From Larix sibirica (lineage: Eukaryota; Streptophyta; Pinopsida; Pinales; Pinaceae): a stretch of 25,082 nucleotides of DNA. The stretch spans positions 1 through 25,082 of the forward strand of contig NWUY0304004641.1 of assembly GCA_004151065.3 (NCBI GenBank), read 5' to 3'. Below the pieces are notes generated by a model. The model saw only the letters and a program-made list of their open reading frames with translations, was not told where the DNA came from and did not search any database. A program made the position numbers and the translations under genes. This document shows, one piece after another, positions 9,998 to 19,985 of the stretch; positions within the stretch are counted from its first letter, which is position 1; each line of letters starts with the position of its first letter.

Positions 9998-10354
9998 ATA
10001 TGGAGTGCCTCGATGGCTAAGGAAGGCATACAGGTACGCCACAGTTCTATATTGAGTCACCAATATAAATGGAATAGGTGACTCAACCAACTTGGGTCTG
10101 CCCATTAGTTCCCATGACTTCTTTGGAAGGATGTTCACATTGCATCCTGGATTCAACATCACATCTTATAGTTCGTATCCTCTTTTAATCATTTTAATCT
10201 GATCTTATCCTATTATTTTCTTTATTTTCACTTGTCTAACATTACTCTCTGGCATGGGGGCACTAACAGATTCATCATCTTCTAGCATAGCTATCATTTG
10301 TTTAACATGTCTATTATTAAATAATTGACCTATTTTTAAGAAGATTTCCTTACC
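9998..10354 (-). pseudogene. Ty3/gypsy retrotransposon aspartic protease region, decayed
   Basis: On the minus strand, one frame from 10354 downward matches the protease part of plant Ty3/gypsy gag-pol. First comes the region usually just upstream of the protease (KEIF, then NNRHVKQM, then an acidic EDDESVS stretch); next the protease core with NVNILPKKSWELMGRPK, followed by ESPI. The active site, normally D-(S/T/P)-G-like at the start of this core, reads NPGCN at about 10142-10153, so the catalytic Asp is Asn. In-frame stops sit at 10205-10207 and 10166-10168. Recognisable similarity fades near 10040, and the frame ends in TAA at 9995. It is a dead fragment: no gag zinc knuckle is seen upstream and no RT follows. 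Retroelement origin is well supported; exact clade is not. Confidence 0.85.
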
Positions 10355-11159
10355 TTAGGCAAGCCTTTACGCGTTTATAGGCCAGATAGTTATACCTGTA
10401 TAGATGTAACCCTACCTTGGGATACAAAGGAAGGTCAAATATGTATGTAAGGGTTGGGTGCCTGCGCATTCCCCCGAATAATGAGTATAAGGAGGTCTGT
10501 GGCCTCCCTATTGGCTGAACCCGAATAGTATAAGGGGGTTTGGGGTATGTGGGCTCCGCTTTAGGGGGCGAGCTTTCCTTGGTTTAATCCCAGCCTGAGG
10601 ACAAAGACTCGTACAGTAGCTACTATCCGTCCGGGTAAGCAACTAATTGTACAGGGGCTAGTATCCACCGGGCAACTCTATATCCCTAGCTTAGGTTTGA
10701 CTAAAGAAAGTACAGGTATTTTTTGCCGTAACCAGAAACCTACCTATAGTAAACTTCCTGTAACCATACAAAGATAGGAAAGCTCATAAAGGCATATTTC
10801 ATATTAATATAATGCGCGCGAAGGTCCTAGTTGGGTCCCGTTGGCCTACCTTAATCTATTTTACTGGATAAAATATATAGACAATCATAAAAAAATAGAA
10901 ATATCTATCCCATCCATCCATAAAAATTAAGATAAACTACCATAAGCCCGAAGGGATAAATTGAATCTCCATCGGCCCGAAGCGAAGGGCGGGACGGGAT
11001 GAAATAAAATGAAAAAGGAGGAGTGGTCCGGGTGGTAGTAGACCCAATATATAGTATGAATTACCTATATATTCTATAGGGAGGTACTGGACCAAAGGGA
11101 GTAAGTAAGGAGAGGCCTTATATAATAAAATTAACAAGAAGTGCCTGAAAGGATCGTAG
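10355..11159. other. Unassigned stretch right of the protease relic
   Basis: No convincing extension of the retroelement upstream of the protease was found on the minus strand. Contains CCGTCCGGG and CCACCGGGCAACT phrases and an AT-rich patch near 10860-10930. The 66-codon minus frame at 10937-11137 has no recognised content. Confidence 0.4.
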
Positions 11160-11590
11160 AGTATCTTAGTTAGTTAGCGATAGGACGCATAGCGGATAGA
11201 GGGTTATTGGAAGTCGGTGTAGTGGACAGTGATAGAAGCAGTAGTGGACGGTGAGATAGCTTGTTCGTTAGCTAGCGGTATTGGTTGGTAGGTGCGATAC
11301 GAGGTAGTGGACGGAAGCATTAGTGGACGGTTATTTCTCGATAGCTTGAGCAAGGGATAGATTGCTTTATAGATTGCTTGGGGGTAGGTTAGCTAGCTTA
11401 GTTAGTAGAGGTAGGTCAGGTTGCTTGGCAGTTTAGATTGCTTGGTTTGTTCGATGGCTTGAATGGTTCTTTCTCGATAGCTTGGTTCGATTGCTTGGGG
11501 GTTATGGTTCACACAGCTTGGTTCAAATGCTTTAGGGTCAGTAGAATCAGTCTATATAATCTCCGTAGGCCAGGTTAGGTTGCTTGGCAG
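11160..11590 (+). repeat. Degenerate GATTGCTTGG / AGTGGACGGT repeat tract
   Basis: AGTGGACNGTGA-like units occur at about 11220, 11241, 11299 and 11320. They are followed by many copies of GATTGCTTGG or its variants GATAGCTTG, GATGGCTTG and GGTTGCTTGG (near 11340, 11360, 11372, 11417, 11433, 11451, 11474, 11488, 11580). Spacing is irregular, so it is an old tandem tract rather than a clean minisatellite. No coding reading is convincing. Confidence 0.6.
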
Positions 11591-11594
11591 GTGA

Positions 11595-11853
11595 GTTTGC
11601 GAGTAATCGTTATTATTCCAGTGATTATTATTCGTGGGAGTTCCGTTTCTTTGTTTCCAGAGCTATATTGGTTGAGGGAGGTAGCAAGCACTACTTATTT
11701 ATATTGTTTATTACACTATTGGGTAAGGTCACTTGCTAGACCATTTGTTCTGAGACCATTGGTGGTACGAGGTTCAGGTTAGACCGCTTTTACGGGACTA
11801 TTTCTATTGCTTTAGGTTTACGAGTAAAGGTTCTTATTACAGTGATAACTATT
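11595..11853 (+). repeat. Imperfect direct repeat pair, about 38 bp
   Basis: GTTTGCGAGTAATCGTTATTATTCCAGTGATTATTATT at 11595-11632 resembles GTTTACGAGTAAAGGTTCTTATTACAGTGATAACTATT at 11816-11853, about 220 bases later. The intervening DNA also has partners further right (see the next repeat), so a unit of about 200 bases seems to have been duplicated and then diverged. Confidence 0.6.
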
Positions 11854-11992
11854 TATTGGTGAACGATACTATTGATTCCCCATGACACTGTTTCACGAGG
11901 ACAGGTTCGTTTAGACCATGTGTTCTCTTGGGCAACATCGATCGGGTTATACCATTTCAGATTGGACAACATTGGGTTATACCAGTTTCAAG
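11733..11992 (+). repeat. ACGAGG...TTAGACCAT and GGGTTATACCA repeats
   Basis: CTAGACCATTTGTTCT near 11736 matches TTAGACCATGTGTTCT near 11911. ACGAGGTTCAGGTTAGACC near 11767 matches ACGAGGACAGGTTCGTTTAGACC near 11895. A separate tandem pair follows: CAACATCGATCGGGTTATACCATTTCAG (about 11933-11960) and CAACATTGGGTTATACCAGTTTCAAG (about 11967-11992). A related phrase, CCGAGGACACATTTAGACCATAT, lies far to the right near 22988. Confidence 0.55.
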
Positions 11993-12159
11993 AGCCTATT
12001 GTATAGTGCGGTAAAAGCTTATCAGCCCAGCGACTAGCACGAGTCACGGGGTTTACTGCTTCTCAGCCCACCAACCCCAGCTAGTGATAGAAGCAGCTTT
12101 AAATGTTAGTGTAAGTAGCTTTATCCTCCTGCTTGCTAAGATAGATTGAACTGCTCATG

Positions 12160-12192
12160 GTTGAAAGCACCTTGTGGTTGAGAGCACCTTGC
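12160..12192 (+). repeat. GGTTGARAGCACCTTG duplication
   Basis: GGTTGAAAGCACCTTG is followed at once by TGGTTGAGAGCACCTTGC, a near-identical tandem pair of about 17 bases. Confidence 0.7.
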
Positions 12193-12225
12193 TTGCTAAT
12201 AGAGATTAAATCATTAACTAGTTTA

Positions 12226-12255
12226 ACTGTATGCTTTAGCACTGTATGCTTTAGC
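12226..12255 (+). repeat. Perfect 15-bp tandem duplication
   Basis: ACTGTATGCTTTAGC occurs twice without a gap. Identity of the copies points to recent slippage. Confidence 0.9.
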
Positions 12256-14150
12256 GTCGATGGCCGTGGAGAATACAATATGAAATAAATTCCATTTAGT
12301 GCGAAAATTGCAAATAGGCTATGTGGACGCTTGAACGTCGCGATAGGGGATTTGGGAGTATCTCCCTGAAGCAGTCTTAAGATAAAGCTTATTAGTAAGC
12401 AGTCTAACTAAAGTATCTCTCCCTTACTATCGCTTACTTTGTCTTCTTTGTAGGGTGGGTGGTAAGGTTTAGTTATAGCTTTCACTGTTAGCATAAGTTG
12501 AAATGTATGTATTAGCTATAAACTTGACTAAATGTTTGTATTGGTTTGAATGTAAGTGTTGTTGGTTCAATGCTAGTAAGTACAATTAAGATAATAAGAG
12601 GGTAGTAATGGTTTATTCCGCACTTTGTTGTTTTGTAGAGAGTTAGGCTTTCCGTAGAGAATACAATAATATAGTAGGTATGGAGTCCTTTCATGTGCAC
12701 ATTTATGCCACGGAATCTGTTGAACCTGCCCTACCCAAGGGGAGGTCAGCTGATACAACAATAACAATATAATGTAAGGTTACCAAGAAACAATAAAAAA
12801 ATATACCACCCAACAAAGAAATAATTTATAAATGTTGATTGAAGTATTGATTTTACTTCTCAATAGAGACTAGAGTGAAATGATAAATACAACGGAAATG
12901 GGGATTTCATTAAGTAGGAATGGAAGGATTAAGTGGGACTGGAAGGAGGTGGTCTCCAGCCTAGGAAGACGAGAATATAACCTAAGAAGACAAGAAGATA
13001 CCCTACAAAGACAATAAGAAAGGAGACCGCAAAGATAAGAAAGAATTAGCCAAGATATTTACCAACAACAGCATCCTGCCTAAGGTCAATAATGTATGAC
13101 AAGCCTAAGGTAACTTATGTAGAACAACCAAAGCCTAAGGTGGATGAATAGAATGACTATATATACCCCGGTTAAGCCTACCAAATGGAAAAACCCAATG
13201 TATACTTTGACCTTAATGGAGAAACCAAGGTATCATTTGACCTACATGCTGCCTGAGCTAAATGGATTAAGAGTGCTGATATAGTCGATTGCTTGGGAAT
13301 GCTTATTTCATCCATCTTATGGCTTGAGGGTTTTCACCCATACATCCATTTGCATATTGGTCGAGGGTAGTGTAGTTTAACACTGAATAACCTACTTAGT
13401 TAAGTACACATATACATGTTATTATGTTATTACAAGGAGCATTACAGGTTATAGTCTAGGAGGTTATTTCTTTCCCGTTAAGTCTACCATTTATTCTATA
13501 CTGCATTATTTAGTCTGGACCTGTGTTTGGATTTAAAGCTACAAACCTAACCCTAGTCCCACTGTGGATGTCATGACCATAGTTCAACGGGTTATTCTTG
13601 GCTTAGAGAGTGGAGTGTGGACTTCATCAATCACCCTACTCAATCCCTCCTAGTATTTTTTATCACTAGAAACTAAAACCTTGACTAATTGAACTAGTAT
13701 GCTTTATTATTATCGCACCAGTCAATCAAATTCGATTATTCATCAGCTTTTCAATTTGACTCCACTACTTTATAATTAGCCTTATTCTGCTCATTCTATA
13801 AAGTGAAATATCCCGGGACCTACCCGCAATGGTAGTAGCAAACTCCATTAGCATCACCAAAGCTGTATAAGGAATGCAAGCCATCTCTTCAACATCTGCT
13901 TTAATATCTCATCTCTGGCCACTTTTCTTTCAATATTGAAACTAGATAAATTGAACTAGTTATGGTGTTAATCGGCATGGGCAAGCAAATCATGATCTAT
14001 CTTCTGATCTGGTTCCCCCGGTGTAATGCATGCTCAATTTCCGGGTTTTGCCCTGTACAGGCAGGATTTCTTTATAGATAGGCTGGTTAACCTCTACCAC
14101 ATAAGTGATCTCTCCCATATCCCGAATCAATCAATAAAGGGTAAATATAT
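12256..14150. other. Unassigned stretch with weak retroelement-like readings
   Basis: No recognisable gene. At about 13070-13147 the plus strand reads KPKVTYVEQPKPKVDE then stops; at about 14030-14120 the minus strand reads TYVVEVNQPIYKEILPVQ. Both are open, polar and coding-like but match no family I can name, and neither is accepted as a gene. An AAGCCTAAGGT phrase recurs at 13102 and 13131. Confidence 0.4.
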
Positions 14151-17104
14151 GTGTTGGGGAGGCTGGACAGTATAGGAACTGTCGCAGGTCAATGCCCCAA
14201 CCTCTTGCTTCAGCCAGAAATTGTGGGTACAGCACTTAGAACCTTGAATATTCACCTTTACTCAGCAGCCTACTTCCCTTTACCTTTACTGTTACTACCA
14301 ACCTGCTTCACCAACCTCTATTTACTCCTTACCCCACTTAGTAATGCCCCACACTTACAGCGTTGGACGGGGCTTCCCATAGAGCTGTTGGACCGCCTTC
14401 CATACAGCATTTACAGGCATCACACTTGCCGAAAGATTATTTGGTACCATTCCTATTGTTCCGGCCGAGCGTTGCCCCGATTGATTCATTATAACCAACA
14501 GCATTACTAGGAAGAGCCCTGCCTTTCATGTTAGTGCCTGCCCTCACCCTTGTGCCTGTTTCAGATGGGGTTCTAACGAAGTCGAACCGGGTGATATCGG
14601 GCCTTTATTTATTTATTTATTATGAGACCCCTCTCCCTTTAGTCGAGCGACTCCGTCCCCTTAAAACGCCACACAACGAAGGCTCGCTCCCTACTCTTTC
14701 ATCTTTTGATTCTCCCGGACACCCAACAAATATGTCTTACCGGCCTGTTAACTCTTGTCTTATTCCGAGCGACCCATGAGCCGTTTAGTTTTGGTTGATT
14801 GAATCATCCGAGCCACCCATTAAGCCCTGAAGCTGGACGATAAGTACCGTACCTCGCATCCGGGTTCCAGAACTCAATTTTTTCTATAGGCAAGTCGATG
14901 ACTTCTTTCATAATTCCCTCCGGCTTGGGCCTGCCTTAAATTACAAAGTAAAGGGGCAGCGAACTTGCTCAAGGTAGGAAGGTAATCCAGTAGGTATGCT
15001 TAACCTGTCCCTTCCCAAATAACTGCCAATAAGGGGCGTGTGGTTCCGTGGTTTTAGGCGCAGAGCGGGAAAACGTTCGTTGCTGGGTGCAAATAGGTAA
15101 GTGCAGGTAGTCAAGAAAGGGCGAATAATAAGTGTCATAAATTTCATTATATACTGAATAGTAAAAAGGTGATGCCTTCCATCCTTCCTCTAAGGCAGGG
15201 GGGGGCAGTAGAAGCTTTGGCAGCGGGTGAAGGGTGAAAACCTCTTGCCATAAAGGCCATTTTAGCGCGCTGTATCCACACTTTAAACCTTCTAAGCCCT
15301 TACCTAAGACTCAAAAGTGTCTTTATTTGCATGCACGCTGTGCTGTAGTGTTGACCCATTTAATGCGGGTTCTGCTTCACCCTCCTCATACCCATCCATT
15401 GATCTATCCCATCCAATCCCCGAGAAGTCTAGTGCAGTAGCAACAATGGCATTTCAATAAGTTTATCCGGGCTAAAAGGTATAGTTATTTAGGTAGGTTT
15501 TTAGCAGGTCCTAAAATGAAGAAGTATGGCTCGCTCTTCCTATCCTAGCCAGTGGGCTCTAATTAATGAAATTGCCTGAGCTCCGCCGGAATAGTCCTAG
15601 TGGTACCACCAAGATATTTAAGCAAGTATGATTGTGAATGCTGTCTGGAGGAAGGCGTAAAATCCAAGAGCTCTAAAGGAAGCTGGTGAACGCTACTGTT
15701 TAGGGCAAAGGAAAGGTAAGTCGTGAAGGTGGTACGGCGAATAAGAAGGAAAGGGTTTTTAAGCCCGATCCAGCAATAAGAAAACGACCAGCCAGGAAAT
15801 CCTGGAGAGGTCTCTAGCTTTCCCCACAAAGCAATTAATTAAAGAATTGGTATAGGAGGCAGGTCTAGGTCTTACTTCAGGTGGGTAACTATCAGATAGG
15901 TAGGTAGCAGGCATGAAAAGAAAGGTAAGTCTATTCCTAGTAAGTGGGTTCAAAGGGATGAATCGTATCAGACTTGGCCGAACCAGAAGGTAATATGTGA
16001 TACCTATAAGTTAATACGTGGTAAAAAGAATAATTAATAGGGTGTATTGGTTTATAGTATTAATCTACTAGTTGCCATACCTTCTCTCCTCTTCCTGACT
16101 TACTAGGTTCTAAGTAAGGTTGGGTGTGTCTAGTGGGTGGGAAAATAATAAAGGAGTGATAAGCCATTCCTAAAAGGCTCTGAGGGCTCTTCCTAGGACT
16201 GCTTTTCTAATTCCTAACTATTATCTGGCCGGGACAATATAAATATGGGTACCCACCCAGCATATTAATTAAGTAAGTGTTCTGTAAGCTGGTGAATACT
16301 GTATGAAGCCCGTGCAAAAATATCTATCTCTCTATTTGAAAGCCCTTCCATCATCCATCCAATCCAATGCTGTAAATTAAAGTAAGTAAGGCAGGCAGTA
16401 AAGATAGGTTGTGAAGTAGGTGGGTAAGTCAAGAAAAGTAAAAAGGATAAAAGGAGACTGGTGAGGAAAGGTTCCTAGTTGTCGGTTAATAAGTGCTGTA
16501 CCCGTCCCAATTTCATCTCATAAGTTTTGGACGAAATAGGTAGTTTCCACGCACGATAAGATAGGTATCTGTCCTGTCCAAGAGTATTCCAGCTTTGCCA
16601 GGTTATCCCTCCCTCTATCAACTAAGTAGGATAAAGCAGTAAGTGTATAGTATAAAAGGTGGATAGCATGCCTACCTTACAAAGGATTTCTTTCTGGCTG
16701 AAGCAATAGGTGTGGGGTAAGTAAGTTAGGTAAGTGAGATATGGAATAGAGGATTAGGTTGGTTGGTAAAGAGAACAGGTGGATGCACAAAGGGAAGTAG
16801 GCAAAGGTAAATATGACTGGTCTAAGTGCAAACCCACCGAAGCAAGCAAGGCCTGCCTTCCTTCCAAGATATAAGTTCAGATAATGGAGCCGGTCTATAA
16901 AGAGTGGTAAAGACGCCAGGTTGATGGTAACACTGAAGGAAAGTAAAGCAAGGTAGGCAGAAATTGAATAGCAATTTTATGTCTGCACACCCAACCAAGC
17001 AAGCCTCAAAGCTGGCTATGTTAATCAAGCCTCCTCGCAAGCCGTGTTCTGATGGACCTGCTCCGTAACTCTGTGCCCCATCCATGCCGACCAACTGTGT
17101 TGGT
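14151..17104. other. Unassigned stretch, partly GTAAGT/GGTAGGT-rich
   Basis: Frames of up to 119 codons (14151-14510 plus) occur but are Leu/Pro/Tyr-rich pyrimidine-strand readings without motifs and are not accepted. From about 15890 to 16820 the sequence is unusually full of GTAAGT, GGTAGGT and AGGTAAG phrases on the plus strand, a low-complexity purine/T composition. One copy of a dispersed repeat sits at 16514. No RNA gene seen. Confidence 0.4.
16514..16560 (+). repeat. ATCTCATAAGTT...ACGCACGATAA dispersed repeat, copy 1
   Basis: ATCTCATAAGTTTTGGACGAAATAGGTAGTTTCCACGCACGATAA here resembles ATCTCATAAGTTATGG...CTATAGGGTAGTTTCTACGCACGATAA at 21906-21964. The two ends are nearly identical, while the middle differs in length by about 13 bases. 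Confidence 0.7.
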
Positions 17105-17540
17105 TCGATGTGTCGCGTATCGTGGCAATATGTGTAACTCAATATCTCGTATGGTGGCAACTTTTGGAATATCATCATCTATCTCGTTCCATGGCAAATG
17201 GGGAACATAATCAATCTCATTCCATGGTTCAATGGGGGAAATTGCTTGGTATGACGGGTGAACTGTGCAACGAGGGGGGTTATGGGTGGATGACAGGTGT
17301 GTAACGATGAGGGCAATCTCTCGGATATGTTGGTAACTTGAAATCAATTGATATCTCGTATGATAACAACTTGGCTCAATCTCTCTCGTCTGGTGGCAAC
17401 TTGAACTCAATCAATATCTCGTTATCGTGGCAACTTGGAAACACATATCTTTCGCGTATGGTGGAAACTAGGGAACTCAAGCAATATGCTCATATGGTAA
17501 GAACTTGGCTCAAATTCTCCCGTCTGGTGGCAACTTACTT
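17105..17540 (+). repeat. Degenerate minisatellite, consensus near ATATCTCGTATGGTGGCAACTT
   Basis: About eleven diverged units share the core (A)ATCTCGT-nn-GGTGGCAACTT. Cores start near 17111, 17142, 17180, 17212, 17316, 17351, 17378, 17413, 17446, 17482 and 17512, with spacing mostly 27-38 bases and a gap near 17233-17315 where units are hard to recognise. Long frames on both strands here (for example 17021-17410 minus, 17338-17607 plus) are products of the repeat: the minus reading repeats an REIE/HTR pattern. Not a gene. Confidence 0.8.
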
Positions 17541-18974
17541 GGCTGCAATGGGTGAGTTTGGGGAATGGGTGCTAACACCTCACGCTGGCGCTACCTCCCC
17601 TCCCTGAATGGCTCTTTGCATATGATACTCGAAATGTATATCGACGTGTGTAACAAGCTGTTGTAAATCTTTCTTGGTGTGATGGATCGTGTATTCCCTG
17701 TGGTGGTTTGGTGTAGGTGCGTCGGTATGGGTGGGATGGTTCGTGAGGTGGGTTTCGTAGGTAGACTCGATATTATTGGTCGGGTCCGTCCCTGCAAGTG
17801 GCTAGTTCGTCCCGCTTCCTTCGCGTTTGAACTTTAGCAGGCAGAGCTCGAGTTACAGTAAGTCCTATTCAATAAGAACAAGGGTATAGAGTGAGGCAGG
17901 GCAATTGCTTAGGTGGGTTAGGAACTGATGAAATGTGAAATATCAGAATGGGTTTTTGGGGCTAGGCCTCCCCACGAGAAATAGAATCTCAGGAGCATTT
18001 TGAAAGGGACCACCTCCCAGGATAAAAGCATAGAAACGAAATAGGACGGCCCCGCAGCGTTGTTTAAATAGGTCTTCCCAGGGACACACAGAGTGAAAAG
18101 ATAGTCCCTATTTGCACAATGTATAGCGGAGCCGACAAGCGGGAAAAAATAGAAAGCGGTAGCGGGTGCAACAAGCGGTATGGATAAAATTGATCAATAA
18201 ATGTGTAGGCTGTCGTCCGTCTTCCGTCCCGACTTGATCTCCCAAAGATGGGATAGAAATAGGAGCTCTTTGCATAGACACAAATAGTAAGTACTAAACA
18301 AACGAACGAGCTGGAGAGAGTTATAGGGTTAGTTTACTTACAAAGGAAGATGGATTCATCCGACTTAGTGACAGCAGAGCAATGCATATAACCGAGGTCC
18401 GCGAACGTGCTGGATCGGGAGCGTAATAGGGACTAGGCGGAACAACTAGATCTCAGACATGACCAACCGGATACGCAAAGCAATGCACAAAGAAACTAAG
18501 AAGGCCAAGTGCGAGGGAAGGTCTCGCTATTCCCTAACGTAGCAACACTATAACGCCACAGACGTAAGTAATTACAGTATTATTGGCCCCCTAAATACCT
18601 AACCCGTTTATAGAAGTACCAGCATAGTCCTACCGTTAAGCAAATAGGAAAAGCGGTTGGTGGCAACTGATCGTCACAAGTTGTAAAAGCGAAAACCGTT
18701 CAAACTTACCCATACAACTATATGGCTACAGCACAATAAAAACTATATGGATACTAATCATATACACGGAGACAACCTTGAAAGGTTAAATGACCCGGGG
18801 GTTGCACAGATCATATAGCTATATAATGTGTATGGAAGTGTTAGTAGCTTAAACAAAAGGTGGACGGAGTGGTTAAACGTTCCACCTTCAGCGGCATTAT
18901 GGGGTCAAAGCAGTCACAAAAGCATTACTTATAAAACATCATGAACATAGCTATATGAACGGCCGAGCGTGCGT
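17541..18974. other. Unassigned stretch
   Basis: No gene recognised. A phrase near 18848-18890 (GGACGGAGTGGTTAAACG) looks superficially like the D-arm of a tRNA but has no matching acceptor stem or T-arm. ACTATATGG and ATAGCTATAT phrases recur between 18716 and 18957. Confidence 0.4.
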
Positions 18975-19320
18975 GAGAGTCGTACAGTAAAACGCCCAAA
19001 GCAAACAATAAGTTCTCATAAGTTAGTAATACTAAACCTAATCTATAAGATAATCTATCTAAACAGAAATGCTCGGATAATACTGCTATTTTACTCCGGG
19101 AAATGATGAATATACTCTTTGAATGCCGCAATCACAATGCGGGAGAACACTGCAGGTGCATTCTTCAATCCAAATGGCATCACATTATAAGAAAGTAACC
19201 CTATTATGTAGTGAATGTGGTCTTATTCTTGTATTCTTCTGTGATTCTGACCTGATGGTACCCTGAAAAGCCATCTGTGAATGAATAGGCTTCCTTCCTT
19301 GTAACTTGGTCTAATACTTC
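18975..19320 (-). pseudogene. Ty3/gypsy reverse transcriptase fragment, decayed
   Basis: Reading the minus strand from 19320 downward gives the central RT fingers-palm blocks of plant Ty3/gypsy elements: EVLDQVTRKEAYSFTDGFSG then YHQVRITEE and KTTF, two consecutive stops at 19206-19201, a frameshift, then YNVMPFGLKNAPAVFSRI (19186-19133 approximately) and AAFKEYIHHFP. The catalytic YxDD box should follow within a few residues but cannot be found; the sequence jumps in another frame to SEHF and ENLLFALGVLL, which corresponds to the region downstream of YxDD. This suggests a small deletion removing the active site. The RNase H domain is not seen. It is therefore a dead, truncated copy. It points away from the neighbouring integrase relic, which is unlike an intact pol gene. 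Confidence 0.9.
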
Positions 19321-19416
19321 ATTGCTGCTACGTACTATGTAAAGAGTTGCAATGTGTGTCAACGGGTGGGAAAACCATATAGGATATACTAATTGAAACT
19401 ACATCCAGTAAGAGCA

Positions 19417-19985
19417 CTTCAACCATTTTCAAAGTGGAAAGTTTCTTTCTTTTTTCTTTTTTGGACCTATTAGCTTACCTGCTAAGCATTCCAAGGCTCG
19501 ATACATTATCGCTGCAACAGATTACCTCACTATATGGGCGGAGGATGCACCCACTCAAGATTGTTCTACTGATACTGCAGCACGTTTTCTTTTTGAGCAT
19601 ATCATCACTCGGTTTGGTTGCCCTAGAAGTTTTACAAGTGATCAAGGCCGCCACTTTATAAGTTCTACTATTCAAACTATCACTCGGGAGTTTTTAATTC
19701 AACATCACAATAGCGTATCATCCACAAGCTAATAGGACAGTAAAAGCTTTGAATAAGATTATAGAGAATGGTTTGACCGAGGTCTGCTCAACAAATTGAG
19801 ATAATTGGGGTAAAAGAGTTCCATAAATACTTTGGGCTTACAAGAAAACACTAAAAATTGCACAAGCAGACACCATTTCAGCTATAGATGGGTGAGAAGC
19901 CGTGATCCCTGCAGAGTTTGTGGTTCCTAGTTTGTTCATTGCGCAAGCCACTCACATTATAAGGAAGAGCCTGTTGGAGAACGGC
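19417..19985 (+). pseudogene. Ty3/gypsy integrase core fragment, decayed
   Basis: The plus strand shows LQPFSKW at 19417-19437. It then has a T-rich tract and frameshift where WG(L/I)DF with the first catalytic Asp is expected. From 19460 it reads FGPIS, HSKARYIIAATDYLT, EHIITRFGCPRSF, and TSDQGRHF with the second catalytic Asp at 19640-19642. A +1 frameshift lies near 19712, followed by YHPQAN at 19716. The third catalytic residue, Glu in a TVEA context, is Lys (AAA at 19743-19745). Further blocks match ILWAY and AEFVVPSL. Stops occur at 19797, 19824, 19893 and 19986. N-terminal zinc-binding HHCC and the C-terminal domain are not seen. With the first Asp region lost and Glu changed, it cannot be active. 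Confidence 0.92.

Noticed and set aside
14151-14510. 119-codon ORF on the plus strand
   Set aside because: Leu/Pro/Tyr-rich product of a pyrimidine-rich strand, no motif, no membrane pattern typical of a mitochondrial gene, and competing open frames over the same DNA.
17021-17410. 129-codon minus-strand ORF and the overlapping plus-strand ORF at 17338-17607
   Set aside because: Both are read from the degenerate minisatellite, which explains their length and repeated residues.
17105-17540. CRISPR-like array
   Set aside because: Units are highly diverged and lack identical repeats separated by unique spacers; no cas genes; plant-like context.
18507-18540. GTGCGAGGGAAGG resembling a group II intron 5' end
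   Set aside because: GTGCG is common by chance; no exon on the left and no other intron domains were found.
18848-18930. tRNA-like phrase GGACGGAGTGGTTAAACG
   Set aside because: It resembles a tRNA D-arm, but no matching acceptor stem, anticodon stem or GGTTCRA T-arm can be built downstream.
9998-19985. A single intact or nested Ty3/gypsy element from protease to integrase
   Set aside because: Order and strands do not fit (protease minus at 10 kb, RT minus at 19 kb, integrase plus beside it), the DNA between has no pol content, and no LTR pair was seen.
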